DNA of 64,000 nucleotides. Source: Actinacidiphila yeochonensis CN732 (GTDB lineage Bacteria; Actinomycetota; Actinomycetes; Streptomycetales; Streptomycetaceae). The notes beneath the pieces are model-generated. The model saw only the letters and a list, made by a program, of their open reading frames with translations, searched no databases and had not been told where the DNA came from. This document shows, in pieces, positions 24,060 through 33,473 of the stretch (position 1 is the stretch's first letter; each line of letters starts with the position of its first letter). The translations under genes were made by a program, and so were the position numbers. The DNA is taken from contig NZ_JQNR01000005.1 in the NCBI RefSeq assembly GCF_000745345.1, positions 868,001 to 932,000 on the forward strand, given 5' to 3'.

Positions 24060-25010
24060 TCAGATCACGCGGACGGGGTCGCCCGCCAGGAACGCGGCGA
24101 TGTCCTCGACCACGTCCCCGAAGAAGATCCGGTAGGTCCGCTCCGTCACGTACCCCATGTGCGGGGTGAGCAGGGTGCGCGGGGCCGTGCGCAGCCAGTG
24201 GCCGGCCGGCAGCGGCTCCTGCGGGAAGACGTCGAGCCCCACCCCGGCCGGGCGGTCCGAGGCCAGCGCCCGGCGCAGCGCCTCCTCGTCGAGCAGGCCG
24301 AAGCGCGAGGTGTTGACCAGGTACGCGTCCGGGCGCATCACCGACAGCTCCGGGTCGCCGACGACGCCACGGGTGCGCTCCGAGAGCACCAGGTGCAGCG
24401 TGACGACCTTGGCCGTGGCGAACAGCTCCTCCTTGCCGACCAGCCGCGCGCCGTGCTCGGCGGCCCGCTCGGCGGTCAGGTTCGGGCTCCACGCCGCCAC
24501 GTCCATGCCGAACGCCGACCCCACCGCGGCCACCTTCGACCCGAGCCGGCCCAGCCCGGCAATGCCCAGCACCTGCCCGTCCAGGTCCGGGGCCAACGTC
24601 TGCTGCCAGCCGCCGGACCGCACCCGCCCGTCCTCGGCCGCCGTGCCCCGGACCAGGCCCAGGATCAGCGCCCACGTCAGCTCGGTGGTGCCCGAGGGGT
24701 GCGAACGGGTGCCGCAGACCGTCACGCCGGCCTCGGCGGCGGCTTCGAGGTCCACGGCCGCGTTGACCATCCCGGTGGTGACCAGCAGCCGCAGCGCGGG
24801 GAGCCGTTCGAACAGCCGGCGCGGGAAGGCGGTGCGCTCGCGCATCGCCACCACCACCTCGGCCTCCGCCAGGGCGGCGGCCAGCGCGTCCTCGTCGGCG
24901 ATGTGCTCGGGGAAGAACTCCACCCGCGCGTCGGGCAGCCGTCCCGCCCAGTCCGCGAACTCCCCGGCGACCTGCTGGTAGTCGTCGAGCACGGCGACCC
25001 GGATCGGCAC
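24060..25010 (-). CDS. D-2-hydroxyacid dehydrogenase family protein
   Basis: A 316-residue NAD(P)-dependent enzyme: dinucleotide motif GLGRLG (in VLGIAGLGRLGSKVAAVGSAFG), catalytic Arg in NTSRFGLLDEEAL, Glu in LDVFPQEPLP, His in LTPHMGYVTE. It reduces 2-oxo acids or oxidises D-2-hydroxy acids in the cytosol; substrate unknown. GTG at 25010 is selected because GAGGAGG precedes it. It follows the XRE regulator gene on the same strand after 209 bp; an operon is possible. Confidence 0.93.
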   Translation of the reverse strand: MPIRVAVLDDYQQVAGEFADWAGRLPDARVEFFPEHIADEDALAAALAEAEVVVAMRERTAFPRRLFERLPALRLLVTTGMVNAAVDLEAAAEAGVTVCGTRSHPSGTTELTWALILGLVRGTAAEDGRVRSGGWQQTLAPDLDGQVLGIAGLGRLGSKVAAVGSAFGMDVAAWSPNLTAERAAEHGARLVGKEELFATAKVVTLHLVLSERTRGVVGDPELSVMRPDAYLVNTSRFGLLDEEALRRALASDRPAGVGLDVFPQEPLPAGHWLRTAPRTLLTPHMGYVTERTYRIFFGDVVEDIAAFLAGDPVRVI

Positions 25011-25219
25011 GGCGGCCTCCTCGTTGGCGATGGACGAACAGGTGGGCGGCCGGACACGGCAGGTCCCGCCGACACCCGATCCTAGGCGCCCCGGCCGGAG
25101 AGGCCGTCGGTGCCCGGGGCGGCGGGTCGGCCCGGCGCCGTCCGGGACGCGGCCAGGCCCCGACGGGCTGGTCCCCACCGCCCGCTCGCAGCTGTCGACT
25201 GACACGGCCACAGCCACGG

Positions 25220-26035
25220 TCAGGAGGGAACGTCGAGTGTGGCAAGGAGCGCGAGGGCGTCGGCCGAGGGCGTGCCGGGCCTGGCGTGCAGGAGCAGCGC
25301 TTCCAGGCCGCCGGAGCCGACCACCTGGAACTTCTCGGCGAGCAGTTCCAGGGCACCGACCCGTGGGTGCCGGAGGCGGAAGGTGGCGTCGTGTGCCGAG
25401 CGCACGTCGTGCCGTGCCCAGAGCACGCGGAACCTCTCGCTCCTGAGTGACAGCTCGCCGATCAGCGCGTGCAGGCGCTCGTCGTCGGTCTCCGTGCCGA
25501 TCTGGGCCCGCAGGTGGGCCACGGCGGTGGCGGTGTACCGCTCCCAGTCGGCGTTGTACTCATGTGCCGCCCGGTCGGTGAACAGGACGCGCAGGCGGTT
25601 CCTGCCTGGAACCATGTCGGGCGACAGGGCTCGGGCCAGCCGGTTGGCGGCCAGTACGTCGCTGTACTTGTTGAAGACCAGGGCGGGCACGTTGAGGGTC
25701 CGCAGCAGCGATTCGAGCCGGGCGGGCACCCGTTCGTCGGGCTCTGCGGGGCCGCGGCGCGGCTTCGGGCGGGCGAGGGACGTCAGGTAGGCCGTGCTCT
25801 CCGCGTCCAGTCGGAGGACGCGGGCGAGCGCGTCGATCACCTGGGCCGAGGGGTTGCGGTCACGTCCCTGTTCGAGGCGGAGGTAGTACTCGACGCTGAT
25901 CCCGGCCAGCATGGCCACCTCCTCGCGGCGCAGTCCGGGCACCCGGCGCAGTCCGTGGCCAGGTGCCAGGCCGACCTCGGCGGGGGTGACCAGTTCCCGC
26001 CGCGCGCGCAGGAAGTCTCCGAGGGCCTTGTCCAC
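25220..26035 (-). CDS. XRE-type regulator with MmyB-like ligand domain
   Basis: A 271-residue protein: HTH at 9-75 (RRVPGLRREEVAMLAGISVEYYLRLEQGRDRNPS is diagnostic) and an MmyB-like PAS-type domain (PALVFNKYSDVLAANRLARAL ... HYNADWERY-like). These proteins often control a divergent SDR or oxidoreductase gene, exactly as here. GTG start at 26035; 101 bp separate it from the SDR start. Confidence 0.93.
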   Translation of the reverse strand: MDKALGDFLRARRELVTPAEVGLAPGHGLRRVPGLRREEVAMLAGISVEYYLRLEQGRDRNPSAQVIDALARVLRLDAESTAYLTSLARPKPRRGPAEPDERVPARLESLLRTLNVPALVFNKYSDVLAANRLARALSPDMVPGRNRLRVLFTDRAAHEYNADWERYTATAVAHLRAQIGTETDDERLHALIGELSLRSERFRVLWARHDVRSAHDATFRLRHPRVGALELLAEKFQVVGSGGLEALLLHARPGTPSADALALLATLDVPS

Positions 26036-26136
26036 ACGTCCAGCCTATGAGGGGGCAGCACCCGGTGGGTGCCCCTGCCACTACCAGGAACACCGGGAGC
26101 TGGCAGGGCCGGTTCGCAGCCGTGAACGTGGGCGGC

Positions 26137-27045
26137 ATGGCAACAGACACATGGTTCATCACCGGCGTCAACAGCGGGTTCGGTCGCGAGCTGGCCGAGC
26201 AACTCCTCTCGCGCGGCTGCCGGGTCGCCGGCACGGTGCGGCGGGAGGGCTCGGTCGACGACCTGCGGGCCACGTACGGTGACCGCTTCCGGGTCGCTCA
26301 CCTCGACGTCACCGACCTCTCGAGGGTCCGCGAGGTCGTCGACGCCGCCTTCCGCGACCTCGGTCGCATCGACGTCGTCGCGATCAACGCCGGCTACGGC
26401 CTGTTCGGCGCCGCCGAGGAGCTCAGCGACGAGCAGATGCTCCACCAGATCAGCACCAACCTGCTCGGGTCGATGCAGACGGCGCGGGCGGCGCTGCCGC
26501 ACCTGCGCGCTCAGGGCGGCGGCCGGCTGATCCAGATCTCCTCGGTCGCCGGGCTCGCAGCCCATGCCGGGGCCTCGCTCTACCACGCGAGCAAGTGGGG
26601 CTGCGAAGGCTTCATGGAAGCCCTGGCCCAGGAAGTCGCCCCGTTCGGGATCGGAGTCACGCTCGTCGAGCCGGGCGGCGCGCGTACCGCGTTCGCCCGC
26701 GGCAGCCTGCGGCTGGGCGAGCCGCTGCCCGCCTACGACGGGACGCCGGCGGCATTCGTGCGCCGGTTCAAGGACGCCCCGCCGCCGCTCCTCGGCGATC
26801 CGGCGAAGATCGCCGCCCGCATCATCGACAGCGCGGCACAGCGGCCCGCCCCGATGAGGGTCGTCCTGGGCAGCGACTCCCACCAGGGGGTCACCGCCGC
26901 TCTGCGCAACCGCCTCGCCCAGGTCGAACCCCAGCAGGCCACCGCCGCCGAGACCGACACCGGCACCGGCACCGGCACCGACACCGGAACCAGCACCGGA
27001 ACCAGCACCGGCACCGGCACCGGCACCGGCACCGACGAGACCTGA
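26137..27045 (+). CDS. SDR family oxidoreductase with Thr/Gly repeat tail
   Basis: A 302-residue classical SDR: TGVNSGFG (9-16, cofactor), INAGYG, ISSVAGLAA (Ser), YHASK (catalytic Tyr/Lys). The last ~30 residues are Thr-Gly/Asp/Ser repeats encoded by a 6-bp (ACCGGC-type) microsatellite and lie outside the fold. It probably reduces or oxidises a small carbonyl or alcohol, under control of the divergent MmyB-like regulator. ATG 26137 is preceded by GTGGGCGG only, a weak site. Confidence 0.92.
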   Translation: MATDTWFITGVNSGFGRELAEQLLSRGCRVAGTVRREGSVDDLRATYGDRFRVAHLDVTDLSRVREVVDAAFRDLGRIDVVAINAGYGLFGAAEELSDEQMLHQISTNLLGSMQTARAALPHLRAQGGGRLIQISSVAGLAAHAGASLYHASKWGCEGFMEALAQEVAPFGIGVTLVEPGGARTAFARGSLRLGEPLPAYDGTPAAFVRRFKDAPPPLLGDPAKIAARIIDSAAQRPAPMRVVLGSDSHQGVTAALRNRLAQVEPQQATAAETDTGTGTGTDTGTSTGTSTGTGTGTGTDET

Positions 27046-27096
27046 GCCGGCGCCCGGCCTACCCGGTGGCCCGGTGGCCCGGCACCCGGCCGCCGG

Positions 27097-30000
27097 TCAC
27101 TCCTCGCCCTCCAGCTCCCCCTCCGTCTCCAGGTAGAGGCGGCGCAGCTCGGCCAGGGCCGCCGGGTCGGGCTCGGCCCACAGGCCGCGCGACTCGGCCT
27201 CCAGCAGCCGCTCGGCGATGCCGTGCAGCGCCCACGGGTTGGCCTCGCGCAGGAAGTCCCGGTTGACCGGGTCCATCAGGTACGTCTCGGTGATCTTGTC
27301 GTACATCCAGTCGGCGATGACGTTGGTGGTGGCGTCGTACCCGAACAGGTAGTCCACGGTGGCGGCCAGCTCGAAGGCGCCCTTGTAGCCGTGGCGGCGC
27401 ATCGCCTCGATCCAGCGGGGGTTGACCACCCGGGCCCGGAAGACCCGCGAGGTCTCCTCCAGCAGGGTGCGGGTGCGGACCGTCTCCGGCCGGGTGGAGT
27501 CGCCGATGTAGGCGGCCGGGGAGCTGCCGGTGAGCGCCCGCACCGCCGCCACCATGCCGCCGTGGTACTGGAAGTAGTCGTCGGAGTCGGCGATGTCGTG
27601 CTCGCGGGTGTCGGTGTTCTTCGCCGCCACCGCGATCCGCCGGTACGCCGTCTCCATCTCCGGCCGGGCCGGCCGCCCGTCCAGCCCGCGCCCGTAGGCG
27701 TAGCCGCCCCACACCGTGTAGACCTCCGCGAGGTCGGCGTCGGTACGCCAGTCGCGGGAGTCGATCAGCTGGAGCAGCCCGGCCCCGTACGTGCCCGGCC
27801 GGGAGCCGAAGATGCGGGTGGTGGCGCGCCGTTCGTCGCCGTGCTCGGCCAGGTCGGCCCGGGTGTGGGCGCGTACGTGGTTGGCCTCGTCGGGCTCGTC
27901 CAGCGACGCGGCCAGCCGTACCGCGTCGTCCAGCAGCGCCACCGCGTGCGGGAAGGCGTCGCGGAAGAAGCCGGAGATGCGCAGCGTCACGTCGACGCGG
28001 GGGCGACCCAGCTCGTCGGCCGGGATCGGCTCCAGGCCGGTGACGCGGCGCGAGGCGTCGTCCCAGACCGGGCGGATACCGAGCAGCGCCAGCGCCTCCG
28101 CGATGTCGTCGCCGGCGGTGCGCATCGCCGAGGTGCCCCACAGCGACAGGCCCACCGAGGCCGGCCAGGTGCCGTTGTCGTCGCGGTAGCGGGCCAGCAG
28201 CGAGTCGGCCAGCGCCTGCCCGGTCTCCCAGGCCAGCCGCGAGGGCACCGCCTTGGGGTCGACGGAGTAGAAGTTGCGGCCGGTGGGCAGCACGTTGACC
28301 AGCCCGCGCAGCGGCGACCCGGACGGCCCGGCCGGGACGAACCCGCCGGACAGCGCGTGCGCCACCCGGTCCAGCTCGTCGGTGGTGGCCGCCAGCCGGG
28401 GCACCACCTCGCGCGCGGCGAACTCCAGCACGGCGGCGACCTTCCGGTCCACGCCGTTCGCGCCGTTCACGCCGTTCACGCCGTCGGCGCCGTCCGTGCC
28501 GTTCACGCCGTCCGGTTCCGCGAGGGGTTCGCCGAGGACGCGCGTGACGGTGTCCGGCACCGCCGCCGGGTCCCAGTCGGCCGCCTCCATCGCCTCCACC
28601 AGGGCTCGGGCCAGGGCCTCGGCCTCGTCGGCGGCGGTCCGGCCGGCGGCCGACTCGTCCAGGCCGAGCGCCTCCCGCAGGCCGGGCAGCGCGTTGGTGC
28701 CGCCCCAGATCTGCCGGGCGCGCAGGATCGCCAGCACCAGGTTGACCCGGTCCCCAGCGGCCGGGGCCTTGCCCAGCACGTGCAGGCCGTCGCGGATCTG
28801 GGCGTCCTTGATCTCGCACAGCCAACCGTCGACGTGCAGCAGGAAGTCGTCGAAGCCCGCGTCGTCGGGGCGGTCGTCCAGGCCGAGGTCGTGGTCGAGC
28901 CGCGCGGCCTGGATCAGCGTCCAGATCTGCGCCCGCACGGCCGGCAGCTTCGCCGGGTCCATCGACGCGATCTGCGCGTGCTCGTCCATCAGCTGTTCCA
29001 GCCGGGCGATGTCGCCGTACGAGTCGGCGCGGGCCATCGGCGGCACCAGGTGGTCCACGAGGGTGGCGTGCGCCCGGCGCTTGGCCTGGGTGCCCTCGCC
29101 CGGGTCGTTGACGAGGAACGGGTAGACCAGCGGCAGCCCGCCCAGCGCCGCGTCGGGCCCGCAGGAGGCCGACAGGCCCGCGTTCTTGCCCGGCAGCCAC
29201 TCCAGGTTGCCGTGCTTGCCCAGGTGCACCATCGCGTCGGCGCCGAAACCGCCCTCCGCGACCGGCGCCGCGATCCAGCGGTAGGCGGCCAGGTAGTGGT
29301 GGGACGGCGGCAGGTCCGGGTCGTGGTAGATCGCGATCGGGTTCTCGCCGAAGCCGCGCGGCGGCTGGATCAGCACCAGCAGGTTCCCGTACCGCAGTGC
29401 CGCGAGCACGATGTCGCCGTCCGGGTCACGGCTGCGGTCCACGAACATCTCACCCGGCGGCGGTCCCCAGTGCCGCTCCACCGCCTCCCGCAGCTCCGCC
29501 GGGAGGGTGGCGTACCAGCGGCGGTAGTCGGCGGCCGGCACCCGCACGGGGTTGCGGGCCAGCTGCTCCTCGGTCAACCAGTCCTGGTCGTGGCCGCCGG
29601 CGTCGATGAGGGCGCGGATCAGCGCGTCGCCGTCGTGTCCGTCGGGGCCGTGGTGTCCGTCGGGGCCGTCGGGGCCGCCGCTCGCGGCCTCGTTCCCGCC
29701 GTCGTTCCCGCCGTCGTCGTTCCCGCCGTCGAGGCCGGGCACCGGCTCGGAGCCGAAGTCGTAGCCGTCCGCCCGCAGTCGGCGCAGCAGCGCCACCGCG
29801 CTCGCGGGGGTGTCCAGGCCGACCGCGTTGCCGATCCGCGAGTGCTTCGTCGGGTACGCCGACAGCACCAGGGCCAACCGCTTCTCCGCGTTCGGCACCT
29901 GCCGCAGCCGGGCGTGCGCCACGGCGGTGCCGGCCACCCGCGCGGCCCGCTCGGGGTCGGGGACGTAGGCGGGCAGGCCGTCCTCGTCGACCTCCTTGAA

Positions 30001-30891
30001 CGAGAACGGGACAGTGATCAGCCGCCCGTCGAACTCCGGCACCGCGATCTGGCTGGCCGCGTCCAGCGGGGACACGCCCTCGTCGCTGGCCAGCCAGTCC
30101 GCCCGCGAGGAGGTCAGGCACAGCGCCTGGAGCACCGGAACGTCCAGGCCGGTGAGGGCGCCCGCGTCCCACGCCTCGTCGTCGCCGCCCGCGCCCGCGT
30201 CCGCCGGACGGGTGCCGCCCGCCGCGAGAACGGTCGTCACGATCGCGCCGGCGGCACCGAGTTCGGCCACCAGCTCCGGCTCCGGGGCGCGCAGCGAGGC
30301 CACGAAGTACGGCATCGCCCGGCCGCCGGCCTCCTCGACGGCCGTGCAGAGTGCCTCCACGAACGCGGTGTTGCCGCTCATGTGGTGGGCCCGGTAGTAC
30401 AGCACGGCGACGGCCGGGGCGTCCGGCGCGGCGGTGGCGTGCGAGCGCTCCAGCGGTCCCCAGGACGGCGCAGGGGCCGGCGGCTCGAAGCCGTGGCCGG
30501 TCAGCAGCACCGTGTCGGACAGGAAGCGGGCGAGCTGTTCGAGGTTGGCCGGGCCGCCGTGCGCGAGGTAGGCGTGCGCCTCGGCGGCGATCCCGACCGG
30601 CACCGTGGAGGCGGCCATCAGCTGGGCGTCCGGGGCCTGTTCACCGGAGAGCACGACGACGGGGCGGCCGTCGGCGCGCAGCACGTCGAGGCCGTCCTGC
30701 CAGGCCCGCACCCCGCCGAGCAGCCGCACCACGACCAGTCCGGCGCCCTCCAGCAGCGCGGGCAGCTCCTGCGCGGACAGCCGCGAGGGGTTGGCGAAGC
30801 GGAAGCCGACCGGGCCGGCGGCGGCGCGGGCGCTGAGCAGGTCGGTGTCGGAGGTGGAGAGCAGCAGGATCGGCTCGTCGGCGTAGGGCAT
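27097..30891 (-). CDS. cobN: Cobaltochelatase subunit CobN
   Basis: A 1264-residue large subunit that inserts cobalt into hydrogenobyrinate a,c-diamide in the aerobic B12 route, using ATPase subunits encoded elsewhere. Family motifs: PVVVLSGEQAPDAQLM, YPTKHSRIGNAVGLDTP, MVHLGKHGNLEWLPGKNAGLS, YPFLVNDPGEGTQAKRRAHA, GRNFYSVDPKAVPSRLAWE and MRRHGYKGAFELAATVDYLFG. Two low-complexity inserts, Gly/Asn/Asp/His-rich (about 410-445) and Val-Asn-Gly-rich (about 820-845), sit between conserved blocks. ATG 30891 is chosen because GAGGAAGG precedes it; the GTG at 30960 lies in the riboswitch. Regulated by B12. Confidence 0.97.
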   Translation of the reverse strand: MPYADEPILLLSTSDTDLLSARAAAGPVGFRFANPSRLSAQELPALLEGAGLVVVRLLGGVRAWQDGLDVLRADGRPVVVLSGEQAPDAQLMAASTVPVGIAAEAHAYLAHGGPANLEQLARFLSDTVLLTGHGFEPPAPAPSWGPLERSHATAAPDAPAVAVLYYRAHHMSGNTAFVEALCTAVEEAGGRAMPYFVASLRAPEPELVAELGAAGAIVTTVLAAGGTRPADAGAGGDDEAWDAGALTGLDVPVLQALCLTSSRADWLASDEGVSPLDAASQIAVPEFDGRLITVPFSFKEVDEDGLPAYVPDPERAARVAGTAVAHARLRQVPNAEKRLALVLSAYPTKHSRIGNAVGLDTPASAVALLRRLRADGYDFGSEPVPGLDGGNDDGGNDGGNEAASGGPDGPDGHHGPDGHDGDALIRALIDAGGHDQDWLTEEQLARNPVRVPAADYRRWYATLPAELREAVERHWGPPPGEMFVDRSRDPDGDIVLAALRYGNLLVLIQPPRGFGENPIAIYHDPDLPPSHHYLAAYRWIAAPVAEGGFGADAMVHLGKHGNLEWLPGKNAGLSASCGPDAALGGLPLVYPFLVNDPGEGTQAKRRAHATLVDHLVPPMARADSYGDIARLEQLMDEHAQIASMDPAKLPAVRAQIWTLIQAARLDHDLGLDDRPDDAGFDDFLLHVDGWLCEIKDAQIRDGLHVLGKAPAAGDRVNLVLAILRARQIWGGTNALPGLREALGLDESAAGRTAADEAEALARALVEAMEAADWDPAAVPDTVTRVLGEPLAEPDGVNGTDGADGVNGVNGANGVDRKVAAVLEFAAREVVPRLAATTDELDRVAHALSGGFVPAGPSGSPLRGLVNVLPTGRNFYSVDPKAVPSRLAWETGQALADSLLARYRDDNGTWPASVGLSLWGTSAMRTAGDDIAEALALLGIRPVWDDASRRVTGLEPIPADELGRPRVDVTLRISGFFRDAFPHAVALLDDAVRLAASLDEPDEANHVRAHTRADLAEHGDERRATTRIFGSRPGTYGAGLLQLIDSRDWRTDADLAEVYTVWGGYAYGRGLDGRPARPEMETAYRRIAVAAKNTDTREHDIADSDDYFQYHGGMVAAVRALTGSSPAAYIGDSTRPETVRTRTLLEETSRVFRARVVNPRWIEAMRRHGYKGAFELAATVDYLFGYDATTNVIADWMYDKITETYLMDPVNRDFLREANPWALHGIAERLLEAESRGLWAEPDPAALAELRRLYLETEGELEGEE

Positions 30892-30933
30892 GCTGCGGCT
30901 GGCCTTCCTCGGGGTGTCCGCGCCCCGGGCGGT

Positions 30934-31078
30934 GTCGGACGGCGGGAGTTCCTGGCTCACCCGGCTTTTCAGGCCGGGCTCACAGTGGCGGGACCGCGCC
31001 GGATTCGCACCGGGCTTCCTCCCCTGTCGCCGTCTGCGGCGGTCGCGGGCCGGTCGGCCCGCGCTGCGAGCATCTTAG
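30934..31078 (-). ncRNA. Cobalamin riboswitch upstream of cobN
   Basis: Read on the minus strand: GGAGGAAGCCCGGTGCGAAT, CCGGCGCGGTCCCGCCACTG (the B12-box region), then TGAGCCCGGCC and AAAGCCGGGTGAGCCAGGAA and the CCCGCCGTCCGAC end. All core elements of the adenosylcobalamin aptamer are present in order. It ends about 40 bases before the cobN ATG, so control is probably of translation or transcription into cobN. High B12 would lower cobaltochelatase. Confidence 0.95.
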
Positions 31079-31323
31079 GCGGCAGGGGGCCGCCTTGGGC
31101 CATCGGTTCGCGCCAGGAACGAACTGCCGGCCTTGAGGGCGACGACGGAGGCGGCGGGGAGGCGGCGGGGAGGCGAAGGGAGGGCGGCGCGGAGGATGGC
31201 GGGAGGCCGACGGGGAGGATGGCGGGAGGGCGACGGGAGGCCGACGGGGAGGGTGTTCCGCGTCCGCAAGGGCCGTCGCAGGCAGATCATCCGATTTGTG
31301 GTCCGGTCGGTATGCTCGCCGCC
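31079..31323 (+). promoter_or_regulatory. cobN/cobG divergent region with putative leaderless cobG promoter
   Basis: 31140-31255 is a purine-rich array of GGGAGG/GGCGGGAGG words without a gene. TATGCT at 31311-31316 ends seven bases before the ATG at 31324, the geometry of a leaderless transcript, common in Streptomyces. A matching -35 is not clear. No B12-box sequence lies on the cobG side. Confidence 0.5.
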
Positions 31324-32835
31324 ATGCCCTCCGCCCCCGGCCAGCCGTTCCGCTCCGGCCCCGTCCCCGCGCGGGACCGCGCGGACGCCTGCCCCGGCGC
31401 CCTGCGGCTGCACAGCGCGGACGACGGCGCCCTGGCCCGGATACGCGTCCCCGGCGGCGTCCTGACCTCGGCCCAGGCCGCGGCACTCGGCGAGGCCGCG
31501 TCCCGGCTCGGCGACGGCGACCTCCACCTCACCTCGCGCGGCAACGTCCAGCTGCGCGGCCTCGGCGCCACCTGCGGCGGCGCGTTGGAGGAGCTGCTCA
31601 CCGCGGCGGGGCTGCTGCCGTCACCCGCTCACGAACGGGTGCGCAACGTCGTCGCCTCGCCGCTGTCCGGCCTGGACGGCCTCGGCCACGCCGACATCCG
31701 CCCGTGGCTGCGCGCGCTGGACGCCCTGCTGTGCGGCAGCGGCCCGGCCCGCGCGCTCTCCGGACGGTTCCTGTTCGCGCTGGACGACGGCCGCGGCGAC
31801 GTCGCCGCGCTGGCCCCCGACGTCACGCTGCGGGCCGCCCCCGACAGCTCCGCGCTGCTGCGGCTCGGCCGCGCCGCGCCGCTCGGGCTGCCCGCCGCCG
31901 AGGCGCCGCGGGCCGCACTGCTGGCGGCTGAGGCCTTCACCGACGCGGCCCGCACGGAGCCCACCGGCGAGCCCGGGGTGTGGCGCGTCACCGAACTACC
32001 CGACGGTGGTGCTGCCCTGACGGAGCGTCTGGCGCGCCTACTCGCCGCCTCGGGCGTCCCCGTCACCTGGCCCGCCCCCACCCCTGGCCCTGGCCCCTGG
32101 CCGGCTGGGCCGGCGCCCCGGCCCGGCCTCGTCCGGGACCCGGCCGCGCCCGGCTCCGCCGCCCTCAGCGTGCTCGCCCCGCTCGGCCGACTGACCCCGG
32201 ACCAGTGGCGGGCCCTGGCCGACGCCGCCTCCCGCACCCCGGCCGGCGAGCTGCGGCTGACCCCGTGGCGCGGCGCCGTGGTCCCGGCGGTGCCCGCCGA
32301 CCGGGCCCCGGCCGAGCTGGCCGTCCTCGCGGCGGCCGGGCTGGTGACCGACGAGAGCTCCCCCTGGGCCGGCGTCGGAGCGTGCACCGGCCGGCCCGGC
32401 TGCGCGAAGGCGCTGGCCGACGTGCGGGCGGACGCCGCCACGACGGTCGCCGACCACGCCGGTACGGACCGGACCGCCACAGACCGGACCGCCGCCGACC
32501 GGACCGCCACAGACCGGGCCGCCACAGACCGGGCCGCCACAGACCGGGCCGCCACAGACCGGGCCGCGGGCCAAACGGCCTCCGGCGGGCGGTTGTTGCC
32601 GGTGTACTGGTCCGGCTGCGAACGCGCCTGCGGGCGGCCGCGCGGCGACCGCGTCGACGTCGTCGCCACGGCCGAGGGCTACCGCGTGGACCTGGTCCGG
32701 GGCGGCGTACCCGTGACCCGGGGTACCGCCGTCCCGTCAGCCCCCACCGACCCTTCAGCCTCCACCGACCCTTCAGCCCCCTCCGACCTCGCCGCCACCG
32801 TGGCGGCGGCGCGCCGCGGCGCGGTGAGCAGATGA
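31324..32835 (+). CDS. cobG: Precorrin-3B synthase CobG
   Basis: A 503-residue nitrite/sulfite-reductase-like monooxygenase that makes precorrin-3B, the O2-dependent step before ring contraction. Visible: [14 protein letters not shown] (siroheme/substrate region), and the Fe-S cysteines CTGRPGC and SGCERACG. Between these pairs is an insert of ATDRA pentapeptide repeats (about 380-418) from a 15-bp DNA repeat. ATG 31324 (alternative ATG 31312). It overlaps cobH by ATGA. The presence of CobG marks the aerobic route. Confidence 0.95.
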   Translation: MPSAPGQPFRSGPVPARDRADACPGALRLHSADDGALARIRVPGGVLTSAQAAALGEAASRLGDGDLHLTSRGNVQLRGLGATCGGALEELLTAAGLLPSPAHERVRNVVASPLSGLDGLGHADIRPWLRALDALLCGSGPARALSGRFLFALDDGRGDVAALAPDVTLRAAPDSSALLRLGRAAPLGLPAAEAPRAALLAAEAFTDAARTEPTGEPGVWRVTELPDGGAALTERLARLLAASGVPVTWPAPTPGPGPWPAGPAPRPGLVRDPAAPGSAALSVLAPLGRLTPDQWRALADAASRTPAGELRLTPWRGAVVPAVPADRAPAELAVLAAAGLVTDESSPWAGVGACTGRPGCAKALADVRADAATTVADHAGTDRTATDRTAADRTATDRAATDRAATDRAATDRAAGQTASGGRLLPVYWSGCERACGRPRGDRVDVVATAEGYRVDLVRGGVPVTRGTAVPSAPTDPSASTDPSAPSDLAATVAAARRGAVSR

Positions 32836-33473
32836 GCGAGACCACTGTGTTCGACTACGAGAAGGACGGCGCGGCCATCTACCGCCAGTCCTTTGCCACC
32901 ATCCGGGCCGAGGCCGACCTCGGACGGCTGCCGGAGGACGTCAGCCGGGTCGCGGTGCGCATGATCCACGCCTGCGGCATGGTCGACCTCACCGCCGACC
33001 TCGGTTGGACCCCCGGCGTGGTGGCCGCCGCCCGCGCCGCGCTGCGCGACGGGGCGCCGATCCTGTGCGACGCCCAGATGGTCGCCAGCGGCGTCACCCG
33101 GCGCCGGCTGCCCGCCGCGAACGAGGTGGTGTGCACCCTCGGCGACCCGTCCGTACCCGAGCTGGCCGCGAAGCTCGGCACCACCCGCAGCGCCGCCGCG
33201 CTGGACCTGTGGGGCGACCGGCTGGCCGGCGCGGTCGTGGCCGTCGGCAACGCGCCCACCGCGCTGTTCCGGCTGCTGGAGCTGGTCGAGGCGGGCGCTC
33301 CCCGCCCGGCGGCGGTCATCGGCGTGCCCGTCGGGTTCGTCGGCGCCGCCGAGTCCAAGGACGCGCTCGCCGCCCACCCGGCGGGCCTTGAGCACCTGGT
33401 CGTCCGCGGCCGGCGCGGCGGCAGCGCGATGGCCGCGGCCGCCCTGAACGCGATCGCGAGCGAGGAAGAATGA
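32832..33473 (+). CDS. cobH: Precorrin-8X methylmutase CobH
   Basis: A 213-residue enzyme that moves the C11 methyl group to C12, giving hydrogenobyrinate. Signature: [11 protein letters not shown] with the catalytic His, [37 protein letters not shown] and [13 protein letters not shown]. Overlaps cobG and cobIJ by ATGA at both ends, so the three are one translationally coupled operon. Confidence 0.97.
   Translation: MSETTVFDYEKDGAAIYRQSFATIRAEADLGRLPEDVSRVAVRMIHACGMVDLTADLGWTPGVVAAARAALRDGAPILCDAQMVASGVTRRRLPAANEVVCTLGDPSVPELAAKLGTTRSAAALDLWGDRLAGAVVAVGNAPTALFRLLELVEAGAPRPAAVIGVPVGFVGAAESKDALAAHPAGLEHLVVRGRRGGSAMAAAALNAIASEEE

Noticed and set aside
30892-30960. GTG at 30960 as cobN start
   Set aside because: It lies within the conserved 3' part of the B12 riboswitch, and ATG 30891 has GAGGAAGG just before it.
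27223-32835. An open frame of 1870 codons on the plus strand through cobN
   Set aside because: It is the antisense shadow of cobN; only its last 503 codons (cobG) have family motifs. High GC removes stop codons from other frames.
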